A stretch of DNA of 64,000 nucleotides from Ralstonia sp. NFACC01 (GTDB taxonomy: Bacteria; Pseudomonadota; Gammaproteobacteria; Burkholderiales; Burkholderiaceae). This document shows positions 19,387 to 28,166 of this stretch, in pieces; position 1 is the first letter of the stretch, and the number at the start of each line of letters is the position of its first letter. Where the stretch lies: contig NZ_FOWV01000003.1 of the NCBI RefSeq assembly GCF_900115545.1, positions 310,001 through 374,000 on the forward strand, in the 5' to 3' direction. The notes below the pieces were generated by a model. It worked only from the letters and a program-made list of their open reading frames with translations, was not told the origin of the DNA and ran no database searches. Position numbers and translations under genes: made by a program.

Positions 19387-20217
19387 GTGGTTTCCTTGGT
19401 CCCCGCAGTGGCCGCATCCCTGGCCGACCGGCTCGAAAACCTCCTGCCGCAAACACAATGCACCAAGTGCGGCTACAACGGCTGCCGCCCTTACGCTGAA
19501 GCCATGGCCAACGGCGAGGCGCTACCCAATCGCTGCCCACCCGGCGGCGCGGAAGGTGTCCGCCGGCTGTCCGACGCTCTCGGCCGCACGGGTGACCTGT
19601 TGCCGCTGGACCCTTCCAACGGCATCGAACAGCCACGCGCCGTGGCGGTCATCGACCCGGAGCGCTGTATCGGTTGCACGCTGTGCATTCAGGCATGCCC
19701 GGTCGATGCCATCGTCGGTGCACCCAAGGCGATGCACACGGTGCTGGAAGACTGGTGCACCGGCTGCGACCTCTGCGTACCGCCCTGCCCCGTCGATTGC
19801 ATCGACATGATCCCCGTCACCGGCGAACGCACGGGCTGGGACGCATGGAGCCAGCAGCAGGCCGATGTCGCGCGGGACCGCTACATCTTCCGCAACGCAC
19901 GCCTCAAGCGCGAACAAGCCGAGAACGAAGCGCGGCTTGCCGCCAAGGCCGCAGCCAAACTCGCTGCCGTCAGCGCCGAACAACCGGCTGACAATGCCGA
20001 ACTCGCCGCGCAGGCCCGCAAGAAGGCGATCATTCAGGCCGCGATTGAACGCGCGCGCCAGAAGCAGGCCGAGATGGCCGCGCGCGGGCAAGGTCCGCGC
20101 AACGTGACTGACGTGTCGGCGGATGTGCAAGCCCAGATTGACGAGGCCGAAGCGCGCCGCAAACGCATCGCCAGCCAGATCGAACACGGCACCAAACCCG
20201 ACGCGGACAAACCCTGA
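19387..20217 (+). CDS. rnfB: RnfB-like ferredoxin (stand-alone)
   Basis: A 276-residue protein with an N-terminal Fe-S domain (Cys25, Cys28, Cys33, Cys50; CTKCGYNGC then PNRCPPGG) and two classical [4Fe-4S] motifs at Cys94/97/100/104 and Cys124/127/130/134. These are the features of RnfB/RsxB electron-transfer subunits. Unlike canonical RnfB it has no N-terminal membrane helix, and no other rnf gene is nearby. The last third is a long Ala/Glu/Lys/Arg-rich helix, probably coiled coil. GTG start at 19387. It precedes nth by 14 bases, so it may maintain the Fe-S state of a partner; that is inference. Confidence 0.85.
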   Translation: MVSLVPAVAASLADRLENLLPQTQCTKCGYNGCRPYAEAMANGEALPNRCPPGGAEGVRRLSDALGRTGDLLPLDPSNGIEQPRAVAVIDPERCIGCTLCIQACPVDAIVGAPKAMHTVLEDWCTGCDLCVPPCPVDCIDMIPVTGERTGWDAWSQQQADVARDRYIFRNARLKREQAENEARLAAKAAAKLAAVSAEQPADNAELAAQARKKAIIQAAIERARQKQAEMAARGQGPRNVTDVSADVQAQIDEAEARRKRIASQIEHGTKPDADKP

Positions 20218-20231
20218 ACCCCTGCCCGACG

Positions 20232-20876
20232 ATGAATCCCGCCAAGCGCCACGCCATCTTCGAGACCCTGCGCGAAAACAACCCGACGCCGACCACCGAG
20301 CTGGAATACACCACGCCGTTCGAGTTGCTGATTGCGGTGCTGCTCTCGGCGCAGGCAACCGACGTTGGCGTGAACAAGGCAACGCGCAAGCTGTTTCCGG
20401 TGGCCAATACGCCCGCCAAACTGCTGGCGCTGGGCGAGGAAGGCATTACCGAATACATCAAGACCATCGGGCTGTATCGCACCAAGTGCAAGCACATCCT
20501 GCAGACGTGCCGGATCCTGCTCGACCAATACGGCGGTGAAGTGCCGCGTGACCGCGCTGCGCTGGAAGAACTACCGGGTGTGGGCCGCAAGACGGCCAAC
20601 GTGGTGATGAACACGGCTTTCGGTGAGCCCACGATTGCCGTGGACACGCACATCTTTCGCGTGGCCAATCGCACCGGGCTGGCGCCGGGCAAGAACGTGC
20701 TGGAAGTCGAGCTGAAACTGCTGAAGGTGGTGCCGGAAGAGTTTCGCCAGGACGCGCACCACTGGCTGATCCTGCATGGTCGCTACGTGTGCAAGGCGCG
20801 CAAGCCCGAGTGCTGGCATTGCGCTATCGAGCCGCTGTGCGAATTCAAGCCGAAGACACCGGCACCGAAGGAATGA
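20232..20876 (+). CDS. nth: Endonuclease III
   Basis: Bifunctional DNA glycosylase/AP lyase removing oxidised pyrimidines. It shows the helix-hairpin-helix ELPGVGRKTANVV with the catalytic Lys, the catalytic Asp in AVDTHIFRVANR, and the C-terminal [4Fe-4S] ligands spaced C-x6-C-x2-C-x5-C (CKARKPECWHCAIEPLC). Length 214 aa matches the family. Co-directional with and 14 bases behind the RnfB-like ferredoxin gene. Confidence 0.96.
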   Translation: MNPAKRHAIFETLRENNPTPTTELEYTTPFELLIAVLLSAQATDVGVNKATRKLFPVANTPAKLLALGEEGITEYIKTIGLYRTKCKHILQTCRILLDQYGGEVPRDRAALEELPGVGRKTANVVMNTAFGEPTIAVDTHIFRVANRTGLAPGKNVLEVELKLLKVVPEEFRQDAHHWLILHGRYVCKARKPECWHCAIEPLCEFKPKTPAPKE

Positions 20877-20916
20877 AAAAACGGGGACCGCCGTTACAGA
20901 TGCGAGTCCCCGTTTT
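20877..20916. terminator. Bidirectional terminator nth / nitroreductase
   Basis: AAAACGGGGAC (20877-20887) and GTCCCCGTTTT (20906-20916) form a perfect 11-bp stem around an 18-base loop, with A and T runs on both sides, between two convergent genes. Confidence 0.85.
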
Positions 20917-20937
20917 GCTTGCGCGACCGGTTGTGGA

Positions 20938-21525
20938 TCAAACGATCTTGCACGCCTCTTCGAACGACAGGCGCGGGTTGCGCGGGTGCAGCTTCTCGGC
21001 GTCGCCGTAGCCGATGTTCATGATGAAGTTGACCTTCCACTGGCCATCGGGGAAGAACGTCTCGTTCACTTTGTCAGCATCGAAGCCGGCCATCGGGCCG
21101 CAGTCCAGGCCCAAGGCACGCGCGGCGAGCACCAGGTAGCCCCCCTGCAGCGAGCCGTTCATCAGCGCAGCCGCATTGATCTTGGCCTGGTCGCCGGCGT
21201 ACCACGAACGCGCATCGGTATGCGGGAACAGCTTGGGCAGTTGCTCGTGGAATTGCGTGTCATACGCAACGATCACGGCGACGGGCGCTTGGCGGGTCTT
21301 TTCCTGATTGCCGGCCGACATGCACGGAATCAGGCGCTCCTTGGCGGCCGCGCTCTTGACGAACACGAAGCGGGCCGGCGTGCTGTTGGCGGCAGTCGGG
21401 CCGTACTTCACGGTGTCGTACAGCGTATGCAGCAGTTCGTCGTCGACCGGCTTGTCCAGCCACACGTTGTGGGTACGGGCTGCGTGGAACAGTTGGTCCA
21501 GCACGGACGGTTCAAGCATCGGCAT
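20938..21525 (-). CDS. RutE/HadB-like nitroreductase family protein
   Basis: A 195-residue FMN-dependent nitroreductase of the subfamily annotated as malonic semialdehyde reductase RutE or nitroreductase HadB/YcdJ. Recognisable segments are [37 protein letters not shown] (flavin binding, listed here only by its ends NVWLDKP and RFVFV), the central [15 protein letters not shown] loop and the C-terminal NIGYGD. No rut operon genes are nearby, so the uracil-catabolic role is not supported; a general NAD(P)H reductase of aldehydes, quinones or nitro compounds is as likely. Confidence 0.8.
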   Translation of the reverse strand: MPMLEPSVLDQLFHAARTHNVWLDKPVDDELLHTLYDTVKYGPTAANSTPARFVFVKSAAAKERLIPCMSAGNQEKTRQAPVAVIVAYDTQFHEQLPKLFPHTDARSWYAGDQAKINAAALMNGSLQGGYLVLAARALGLDCGPMAGFDADKVNETFFPDGQWKVNFIMNIGYGDAEKLHPRNPRLSFEEACKIV

Positions 21526-22131
21526 TGCAAGGTGCTCCGGAAAGAGTTGAGGAGCGCATTGTAATGCGCTGTTTCAGCGCGTGCCGGACACCTGCACGCC
21601 CCGGATGGGAATCCCATACCAGTCAGCAGCACGCCTACTTTAGAAAAAACGGCATGCCTTGTTTGTATTTAATCGCACTTATTGCGAGGCGGCATGGCGT
21701 GGGCATGGTGATTTTTACAGCCCATCGCGCACAACGGAAAAGAGCCCTTTACAACGGTTTGCTTACGAACTACTTTTTGGTTCGTTATTGCATTACCCGC
21801 AGGGCTGGACGTATCGGATACGCATCTGATTTTAAAACAGGTGCGCGGCCGCATTCATCCCCACGTTTTCGCACAGTCCTTGTGAGGCTTTGCGCAAACG
21901 CCCGCGGGCTTGACCCCATGATCGTTTTCTTTTTGAGATCCGCTCGGATTTCAGGGACGTCTTTTGCCAAAAAATAAACAATTGCATTAATTTCCGCAGA
22001 CAAGGCGGGAAATCAGAATATTCGCCTTGCGTCGTATAGAAATGACAAAACGCAAAACGAATATGGAGCCCACTTAAAACCAACCGTTTTAAGTGATGGC
22101 GTTCGTCACCCTGAAGAAGGTCATTATCGCC
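21526..22131. other. Long A+T-richer intergenic region
   Basis: About 600 bases visibly richer in A+T than the flanks, with several poly-A/T tracts (around 21641, 21935, 21969) and no ORF with convincing coding character. It ends in a 10-bp perfect inverted repeat at 22071-22095 just before the S10 peptidase gene. No tRNA or transposase trace was seen. Confidence 0.5.
22071..22095. promoter_or_regulatory. Perfect 10-bp inverted repeat before the S10 peptidase
   Basis: CACTTAAAAC-CAACC-GTTTTAAGTG: perfect 10-bp arms and a 5-base loop, ending 36 bases before the chosen ATG. It could be an operator or an mRNA leader hairpin; no T run follows, so a terminator is unlikely. Confidence 0.5.
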
Positions 22132-23937
22132 ATGAAAAAATCCAGGTTATCGACCAGTGATTTTGCAGGTTTGTCTCGAACCTTTGGTGTATCGTTTGCG
22201 GCCGCAGTGCTGTCAGCCGTGCTGCTGGCGGGTTGCGGCGGCGGAGACTCATCCGCCACGGCCAACCCCAGCGGCGTTGCCGCCAACGCCGGCAACGCAA
22301 CCACGCAGCCGGTAGCTGCCGCCGTACCGCCCGACCAGCCTTACGTCGACCCGAACGTCTACGGCACCGGGCCCAACGACGCCCTGGCTGCCGACCCGGG
22401 CGAAAGCGCAGCCATCACGCACCACACGGTCACGATCGGCGGCAAGAGCATCGCCTACACGGCCACGGCCGGCCACCTGACGACCATCGACCCGGTTACG
22501 TCGCAATCCAACGCGACGATGTTCTACGTGGCGTACACGCAGGACAACCCGGACCCGTCAAAGCCGCGTCCGGTGACGTTCTTCTATAACGGCGGCCCTG
22601 GCTCGTCGTCGGTGTTCCTGCTGCTGGGCTCGTTCGGGCCGAAGCGGCTGCAGTCGTCGTTCCCGAACTTCACGCCACCGGCGCCGTACAAACTGCCCGA
22701 CAACCCGGACAGCCTGCTCGACCGCTCCGACCTGGTGTTCATCAACCCGGTCGGCACCGGTTATTCAGCCGCCATTGCACCGGCCAAAAACAAGGACTTC
22801 TGGGGCACCGACCAGGACGCGCATTCCATCGACCGCTTCATCCAGCGCTACCTGACCAAGAATTCGCGCTGGAACTCGCCCAAGTTCCTGTACGGCGAGT
22901 CTTATGGCACGGCGCGCAGTGCGGTGCTGTCGTGGGTGCTGCATGAAGACGGCATCGAGCTGAACGGGATCACGCTGCAATCGTCGATTCTCGACTACGC
23001 GAATGCGCTCTCGGCCGTCGGCACCTTCCCGACGCTGGCAGCAGACGCGTTCTACTGGAAGAAGACGACACTCAACCCCGCACCGACCGACCTCGACAGC
23101 TACATGGTCCAGGCACGCAACTACGCTGACAACACGCTCGCACCGCTTGCGCAAGCGCCAAGCGCCGCGGACGGCGGCTTCGTCAACGTGCGCCTGAATC
23201 TGAACCTGGCGACAGCGCAGACGATGGGCTCGTACATCGGCACCGATCCGGTCTCGCTGATCCAGACGTTCGGCAATCCGGCGGCGCTGGGCAACGTGCC
23301 ATCGCAGAACAACAACCCGCCGTACACGTTCTTCCTGACGCTCAATCCGGGTATTCAGATCGGCCAGTATGACGGCCGCGCCAACTACACGGGCCAGGGC
23401 ATCGCGCCGTTCATCCTGCCGAACTCGGGCAGCAACGATCCGTCGATCTCGAACATCGGCGGCGCGTACACGGTGCTGTGGAACAGCTACCTGAACACCC
23501 AGCTCAAGTACACGTCGACGTCGTCGTTCGTGGACCTGAACGACGCCGTGTTCAACAACTGGGACTTCAGCCACATCGACCCGACGGGCGCCAACAAGGG
23601 CGGCGGCAACACGCTGTACACCGCTGGCGACCTCGCCTCGACGATGAGCCTGAACCCCGACCTGAAGGTGCTGCAGGCCAGCGGCTATTTCGATGCCGTC
23701 ACGCCGTTCCACCAGACCGAGCTGACGCTGGCGCAAATGCCGCTCGACCCGACGCTCAAGGCTAAGAACCTGACGATCAAGAACTACCCGTCGGGCCACA
23801 TGATCTATCTGAACGATGCGTCGCGCACCGCGCTCAAGGGTGACCTGGCTTCGTTCTACGATGGCGTGATGGCCGATCGTCCGGCCCTGATGCGGGTGCA
23901 GAGCCTGCAACGCCTGCCGGCCGGGCAGAAGAAGTAA
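22132..23937 (+). CDS. S10 family serine carboxypeptidase, lipoprotein
   Basis: A 601-residue exported peptidase. The N-terminus has a lipoprotein signal with lipobox LLAGC (Cys35 from ATG 22132), then a Ser/Ala/Gly-rich linker. The S10 hallmark FFYNGGPGSSSVF precedes the nucleophile in LYGESYGTARS (Ser257); the Asp is probably in GYFDAVTPF and the His in YPSGHMIYL, both in family order. Such enzymes remove C-terminal residues at acidic pH in eukaryotes; bacterial homologues are periplasmic or surface-anchored and little studied. Transfer is possible because of the A+T-rich upstream stretch. A few upstream in-frame starts exist; 22132 has GAAGAAGG upstream and gives a clean signal peptide. 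Confidence 0.88.
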   Translation: MKKSRLSTSDFAGLSRTFGVSFAAAVLSAVLLAGCGGGDSSATANPSGVAANAGNATTQPVAAAVPPDQPYVDPNVYGTGPNDALAADPGESAAITHHTVTIGGKSIAYTATAGHLTTIDPVTSQSNATMFYVAYTQDNPDPSKPRPVTFFYNGGPGSSSVFLLLGSFGPKRLQSSFPNFTPPAPYKLPDNPDSLLDRSDLVFINPVGTGYSAAIAPAKNKDFWGTDQDAHSIDRFIQRYLTKNSRWNSPKFLYGESYGTARSAVLSWVLHEDGIELNGITLQSSILDYANALSAVGTFPTLAADAFYWKKTTLNPAPTDLDSYMVQARNYADNTLAPLAQAPSAADGGFVNVRLNLNLATAQTMGSYIGTDPVSLIQTFGNPAALGNVPSQNNNPPYTFFLTLNPGIQIGQYDGRANYTGQGIAPFILPNSGSNDPSISNIGGAYTVLWNSYLNTQLKYTSTSSFVDLNDAVFNNWDFSHIDPTGANKGGGNTLYTAGDLASTMSLNPDLKVLQASGYFDAVTPFHQTELTLAQMPLDPTLKAKNLTIKNYPSGHMIYLNDASRTALKGDLASFYDGVMADRPALMRVQSLQRLPAGQKK

Positions 23938-23956
23938 TCGCCTCAAGGCAGAACGC

Positions 23957-23988
23957 AAAACCGCCCAGTTCACGCTGGGCGGTTTTTT
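23957..23988 (+). terminator. Intrinsic terminator after the S10 peptidase
   Basis: AAAACCGCCCAG-TTCACG-CTGGGCGGTTTTTT: 12-bp stem with a T run, 20 bases after the stop codon; also usable by the convergent EamA gene. Confidence 0.92.
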
Positions 23989-24009
23989 GTTGGGACCGAA
24001 GATCCGGCT

Positions 24010-24945
24010 TCAAGCCATGTCATCCACGCTGTGACCTGCAGGTTTCGCGTCTGCGCGCGTGAGCCAGAGGACGCCCGCGAGGATCAATGCGCCGCCCGTC
24101 ATCTGCATGGGCGCGATCGATTCGCCGAGCAGCAATGCCGCGAGCAGTACGGTCACCACCGGCTCCAGCGTCGACAGCATCGACGCCTGCGCGGCCCCCA
24201 ACTTCTGCAAGCCGGCGAAGAACGTCAGGATTGCCACCACCGTCGACAAGCCAGCAATGGCCAGCGCCGCAGCCCAGCCGCTGAGCGTGCCCGGCAGATG
24301 CGCAGGCGCGCCAAGCAACGCCATCCCCGTATACACCACGGCCGCAGCGGTACAGATGACGGTCGTACACGCCAATGGATCCAGCCCGCGCGTGACCCGT
24401 GCACCGACCGTGATGTAGATCGAGTAAATCACCGCGGAGGCCACCCCCAGCCCAATGCCGAGAAGGCTGCCGCCTGACAGGCCCGCACCGCCCACCGTCA
24501 GCCCCGCCCCGACCGAGCAAAGCACCAGCGCGATGATCGCCGCGGTAGTCAGCCGCTCGCGCAGGAAAATCGCCGCCAGTACCGTCACGAACATCGGATA
24601 CAGATACAGCAGCAGCGCCACCAAGCTGGCCGGCGCGTAGTTCAGCGCCGTAAAAAACGCGAACGACTGCCCGGCATAGCCGATGCCGCCCATGGCCGCC
24701 AGCCCCGCCACGCGTGACCAGGGCGGTATGCCGATGCGGCGGACACGCATCACGACCATCAGCGCCGCGGCCGCGATCACAAAGCGTACGATCAGCAGCC
24801 CCACCACGTTCGCGCCGCTCGCATAGGCGTAATGCGTGAAGATGGCCATCGCGCCGAAGGATGCGGCGGACACGGCGATCAGCAGCACGCCGAGGAGCTT
24901 GTCAGCGGCGCGGGCAGCGAGGGGGGAGTCGGCGGCTTGTCTCAT
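24010..24945 (-). CDS. EamA/DMT-family transporter
   Basis: A 311-residue inner-membrane protein with about ten hydrophobic helices arranged as two EamA repeats (for example LLGVLLIAVSAASFGAMAIF at the start and LEPVVTVLLAALLLGESIAP near the end, the conserved LEP..T....LGE motif). Members export amino acids or metabolites; the substrate cannot be told. The start MRQAADSPLAARAADK at 24945 is preferred over 25068, which adds a hydrophilic leader overlapping the divergent promoter region. Confidence 0.88.
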   Translation of the reverse strand: MRQAADSPLAARAADKLLGVLLIAVSAASFGAMAIFTHYAYASGANVVGLLIVRFVIAAAALMVVMRVRRIGIPPWSRVAGLAAMGGIGYAGQSFAFFTALNYAPASLVALLLYLYPMFVTVLAAIFLRERLTTAAIIALVLCSVGAGLTVGGAGLSGGSLLGIGLGVASAVIYSIYITVGARVTRGLDPLACTTVICTAAAVVYTGMALLGAPAHLPGTLSGWAAALAIAGLSTVVAILTFFAGLQKLGAAQASMLSTLEPVVTVLLAALLLGESIAPMQMTGGALILAGVLWLTRADAKPAGHSVDDMA

Positions 24946-25060
24946 GGGGGGCGGCGTTTTTGTTGGAATCGACCTCTGCGGGAGCGGGCGCCATTGTAGC
25001 GTTGCCGTCTCGCGAAGCTGTGCGGCAGGCATCGAGGCGCGCCGGTACAATGGCGGGATC

Positions 25061-25495
25061 ATGTTCAATCCCTCCCGCGACGAAGTCCGTCAATTTTTCT
25101 GCGGCGCGTGGCGCAAGCACCGCCAGGCAGAAATCCTCACGCCGCTCGAAGCCATGGCGCTCGACTGGATGCTGCAGCATCCCGAATACCACGACACCCT
25201 GGAAGCCGGCGAAGAAGCCCTCGCCCGCGACTACACGCCGGAAAGCGGCCAGAGCAACCCGTTCCTGCACCTGTCGATGCACCTGTCGATCAGCGAGCAG
25301 GTATCGGTGGATCAGCCGCGCGGTATTCGCGCTGCATATGAGGCGCTTGCCCAGCGGCTCGACTCGCCGCACGAAGCACAGCACCAGGTAATGGAATGCC
25401 TGGGCCAGATGCTGTGGACGGCGCAACGCACCGGCCTACCGCCAGACGGCGACGCCTATATCGAATGCGTGCGCAAGCGCGCCACTGCGCGCTAA
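25061..25495 (+). CDS. DUF1841 family protein
   Basis: A 144-residue soluble protein beginning MFNPSRDEVRQFFCGAWRKH and containing LTPLEAMALDWMLQHPEYHD and FLHLSMHLSISEQVSVDQPR, matching the DUF1841 family conserved in beta- and gammaproteobacteria. The His-rich HLSMHLSISEQ stretch might bind metal, but no function is known. The start at 25061 is the family's normal N-terminus; longer frames reach into the divergent EamA gene. It ends in a bidirectional terminator. Confidence 0.85.
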   Translation: MFNPSRDEVRQFFCGAWRKHRQAEILTPLEAMALDWMLQHPEYHDTLEAGEEALARDYTPESGQSNPFLHLSMHLSISEQVSVDQPRGIRAAYEALAQRLDSPHEAQHQVMECLGQMLWTAQRTGLPPDGDAYIECVRKRATAR

Positions 25496-25507
25496 ATCCA
25501 ACGCCAT

Positions 25508-25541
25508 AAAGAAAAACCGCTCCGAAGAGCGGTTTTTCTTT
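25508..25541. terminator. Bidirectional terminator DUF1841 / cytochrome c
   Basis: AAAGAAAAACCGCTC-CGAA-GAGCGGTTTTTCTTT: almost perfect 15-bp stem with a CGAA loop between two convergent genes. Confidence 0.92.
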
Positions 25542-25556
25542 ACCGGCGATGCCGCA

Positions 25557-25955
25557 TTACTTCTTGAGCACCAGCGAACCGGGCAGAGATTCGATGTACG
25601 CGGCAATGTCCTTCAGCTCAGCCTGCGTGAACGGACGCGGCTTGCCGTCGGCACCGATCGTGGCAGGGTTGCTGTTGACCTGGCCCGCCATGATGGCGTT
25701 GCTGCGCCCCACCAGCGGGTTGTTGCTGGTCTGATAGGCCAGCAGCGCGTGATAGATGTAGTCGCCGTGCTGCCCGGCGAGCTTCGGATAGTCCGGCGAG
25801 ATCGGGGCGTTCAGGCCGGCGCCATGGCAGGCCACGCAAGCGCCCTTCTCCACCAGCTGCTTGCCCTTTTCAATATCGGCAGCCTGCGCCGACACAGCGG
25901 CAGCCAGCATCAGCGCACCCAGATTGAACGAGATTGCGAGCGAGATCTTCTTCAT
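25557..25955 (-). CDS. Periplasmic class I cytochrome c (first of pair)
   Basis: A 132-residue monohaem cytochrome. A Sec signal peptide (MKKISLAISFNLGALMLAAAVSAQA) precedes the mature protein; the haem site is CVACHG at about residues 39-44, and the distal Met is probably in SNAIMAGQ. The C-terminal helix LKDIAAYIESLPG is typical of c4/c5-type domains. GAGGAAGAAT upstream of ATG 25955 supports this start. It follows the other cytochrome gene by 11 bases and both probably serve one electron-transfer path; the redox partner is unknown. Confidence 0.9.
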   Translation of the reverse strand: MKKISLAISFNLGALMLAAAVSAQAADIEKGKQLVEKGACVACHGAGLNAPISPDYPKLAGQHGDYIYHALLAYQTSNNPLVGRSNAIMAGQVNSNPATIGADGKPRPFTQAELKDIAAYIESLPGSLVLKK

Positions 25956-25966
25956 ATTCTTCCTCG

Positions 25967-26335
25967 TCACTTCTGGGGATTGTTTTGGGTGGCCGGCGTC
26001 TGCGCCGCGTAATAGGCGGCCAGGTTGGCAATGTCTTGATCGGTCAGCGAGCCGGCAATGGCGCGCATGGTCGGGTGCTTGCGGTCACCCTTCTGGTACG
26101 CATGCAGCGCGCTTTCGATGTACTTGGCGTTCTGGCCGCCCAGATAGGGCACGCGATACACCTCGGGGAACGACGTCTTGTAGTCGGGGATGGCATGGCA
26201 GCCGATGCACATGGCGACCTTGTTCTCGGCGGCGGCAGCGTTGCCTTGAACGTCGGCAGCGGCGGCGCTGTTGGCTGCGGCGGACAGTGCGCCTAATGTG
26301 CCCAAGGCGGCCACCATGGTGAGGATCTTTTTCAT
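25967..26335 (-). CDS. Periplasmic class I cytochrome c (second of pair)
   Basis: A 122-residue monohaem cytochrome with a signal peptide (MKKILTMVAALGTLGALSAA, cleavage near AAA-ADV), haem motif CIGCHA, and the sequence PTMRAIAGSLTDQDIANLAAYYAA holding the likely axial Met. It is the upstream gene of the pair on the minus strand. Similar small cytochromes often feed terminal oxidases, but nothing here fixes the partner. Confidence 0.9.
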   Translation of the reverse strand: MKKILTMVAALGTLGALSAAANSAAAADVQGNAAAAENKVAMCIGCHAIPDYKTSFPEVYRVPYLGGQNAKYIESALHAYQKGDRKHPTMRAIAGSLTDQDIANLAAYYAAQTPATQNNPQK

Positions 26336-26635
26336 CTCGTTCTTAAGCGTGGAGTTTCAGAATCCTGCTCGCCCTGCCGGCTTGGCTCGTCTCAGCCGGC
26401 TGTCTCGCTGGGCGCATTCACCCGCCGTTGGCAACTGGCCAGAGGACGGTCATTTGAGGTGCGTCAAACCGGCGCATTGTACCGCACCGTTTTTTTGCCA
26501 GTCCAGTTAGGGCTCCCGTGACTTGACAGCAAGGAATGGCACGGCGCATCCGCCACGCTGCCGCCCGGCGTCAAACGCCCAAATGCTCTTATACTGGCCG
26601 CTTCCAAATCTTTTACCGCTCAGTAGGCTTGCACG
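26336..26635. other. Divergent region cytochrome c / MoxR operon
   Basis: 300 bases with no gene. A possible -10 TATACT for the moxR operon lies at 26590-26595, without a good -35. Nothing else recognised. Confidence 0.4.
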
Positions 26636-27529
26636 ATGAACACCACCACCTCGCCTGCCCCATCCGACCAGCGCTCACGCTTCGAAGGCTCCGACCAATA
26701 CGTCGCCACCGATGACCTCAAGCTTGCCGTCAACGCGTCCATGACGCTCCAGCGCCCGCTGCTCATCAAGGGCGAGCCGGGCACGGGCAAGACCATGCTA
26801 GCCGAGGAAGTGGCCGCCGCGCTGGGCATGCCGCTGCTGCAGTGGCACGTGAAATCGACCACCAAGGCCCAGCAGGGCCTGTACGAATACGACGCCGTCT
26901 CGCGCCTGCGCGACTCGCAGCTTGGCGACAAGGAAAGTAGCAACCGGGTCCACGACATCCGCAACTACATCGTCAAGGGCGTGTTGTGGCAGGCCTTCGA
27001 GGCGGATAAACCTGTCGTACTGCTGATCGACGAGATCGACAAGGCCGACATCGAGTTCCCGAACGACTTGCTGCGCGAGCTGGATCGCATGGAGTTCTAC
27101 GTGTATGAAACGCGCGAAACCATCCGCGCCAAGCACCGCCCGCTGGTGATCATCACGTCGAACAACGAGAAGGAATTGCCCGACGCGTTCCTGCGCCGCT
27201 GCTTCTTCCACTACATCAAGTTTCCGGATGCGGAAACCATGCAAGCCATCGTCGACGTGCACTACCCGGGCATCAAGCCAGTGCTCGTGAAGGCCGCACT
27301 GGATGCGTTCTACGAGATGCGCAACCTGCCGGGGCTGAAGAAGAAGCCGTCGACGTCCGAGCTGATCGACTGGCTCAAGCTACTGCTGGCCGAAGACATT
27401 CCGCCGGAATCGCTGCGCAGCCAAGACAAGAACGCGGCGATTCCGCCGCTGCACGGGGCGCTGCTCAAGAACGAACAGGACGTGCACCTGTTCGAGCGCC
27501 TGGTCTTCATGAACCGAGCCAACCGCTGA
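26636..27529 (+). CDS. MoxR-type AAA+ ATPase
   Basis: A 297-residue AAA+ chaperone-like ATPase with Walker A GEPGTGKTM (about residues 46-54), Walker B VVLLIDEIDKAD and sensor 1 LVIITSNNEKELPDAFLRRC. This subgroup is paired with VWA-domain proteins and helps cofactor insertion or activation of partner complexes. Here the partner is the VWA protein two genes downstream. The whole unit (MoxR, GNAT, VWA) has gaps of only 12 and 16 bases and reads as one operon. Confidence 0.92.
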   Translation: MNTTTSPAPSDQRSRFEGSDQYVATDDLKLAVNASMTLQRPLLIKGEPGTGKTMLAEEVAAALGMPLLQWHVKSTTKAQQGLYEYDAVSRLRDSQLGDKESSNRVHDIRNYIVKGVLWQAFEADKPVVLLIDEIDKADIEFPNDLLRELDRMEFYVYETRETIRAKHRPLVIITSNNEKELPDAFLRRCFFHYIKFPDAETMQAIVDVHYPGIKPVLVKAALDAFYEMRNLPGLKKKPSTSELIDWLKLLLAEDIPPESLRSQDKNAAIPPLHGALLKNEQDVHLFERLVFMNRANR

Positions 27530-27541
27530 GCGAGTCCGACC

Positions 27542-28150
27542 ATGTCGCGCCTGATCGAGCCCGTCACGCTGTCCGGCCAGCACGCCTGGCTGGAGCCGCT
27601 CGGCCCGGAGCACGAGGACGAAGTGCGCGCCGCGGCCGCCGATGGCGAGCTGTGGAAGCTTTGGTACACATCCGTCCCCTCGCCCGACAAGACCGGTGAA
27701 TGGCTGGCCACTGCGCTGGACATGCGCGAACGCCTCGGCGCCATGCCGTTCGTCGTACGCGAGATGCGCGATGGGCAACCCGGCAAGGTGATCGGCGCTA
27801 CGCGCCTCTTCAACGTGGACGAATCCAACCGCCGGCTGGAAATCGGCCACACGTGGTATTCGAAGGCAGCCCAGCGTACGGCCATCAACACGGAATGCAA
27901 GTTGCTGCTGCTCACGCACGCGTTCGAGACACTGCACTGCATTGCGGTGGAATTTCGCACGCACTGGATGAATCACCAGAGCCGCGCAGCCATCGCCCGG
28001 CTGGGCGCCAAGCAGGACGGCGTGCTGCGCAACCACCAACGCATGCCGGACGGCAGCTTCCGCGACACGGTCGTGTTCTCGATCATCGAATCGGAATGGC
28101 TGACCGTGAAACGCCATCTGCAATACAAGCTCGAGCAACCGCGCGCCTGA
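27542..28150 (+). CDS. GNAT-family N-acetyltransferase
   Basis: A 202-residue acyltransferase of the RimJ/RimL-like GNAT group: it begins MSRLIEPVTLSGQHAWLEPL and contains EIGHTWYSKAAQRTAINTEC and VEFRTHWMNHQSRAAIARLG, the latter resembling the acetyl-CoA-binding and N..S..A...LG motif. It sits between a MoxR ATPase and its VWA partner, an unusual insertion that suggests joint expression but not necessarily joint function. Substrate unknown. Confidence 0.85.
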   Translation: MSRLIEPVTLSGQHAWLEPLGPEHEDEVRAAAADGELWKLWYTSVPSPDKTGEWLATALDMRERLGAMPFVVREMRDGQPGKVIGATRLFNVDESNRRLEIGHTWYSKAAQRTAINTECKLLLLTHAFETLHCIAVEFRTHWMNHQSRAAIARLGAKQDGVLRNHQRMPDGSFRDTVVFSIIESEWLTVKRHLQYKLEQPRA

Positions 28151-28166
28151 GCGCCGGAGGACCACC

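Noticed and set aside
21525-21977. 150-aa ORF in the A+T-richer gap
   Set aside because: No motif, no ribosome-binding site, and composition of a random open frame.
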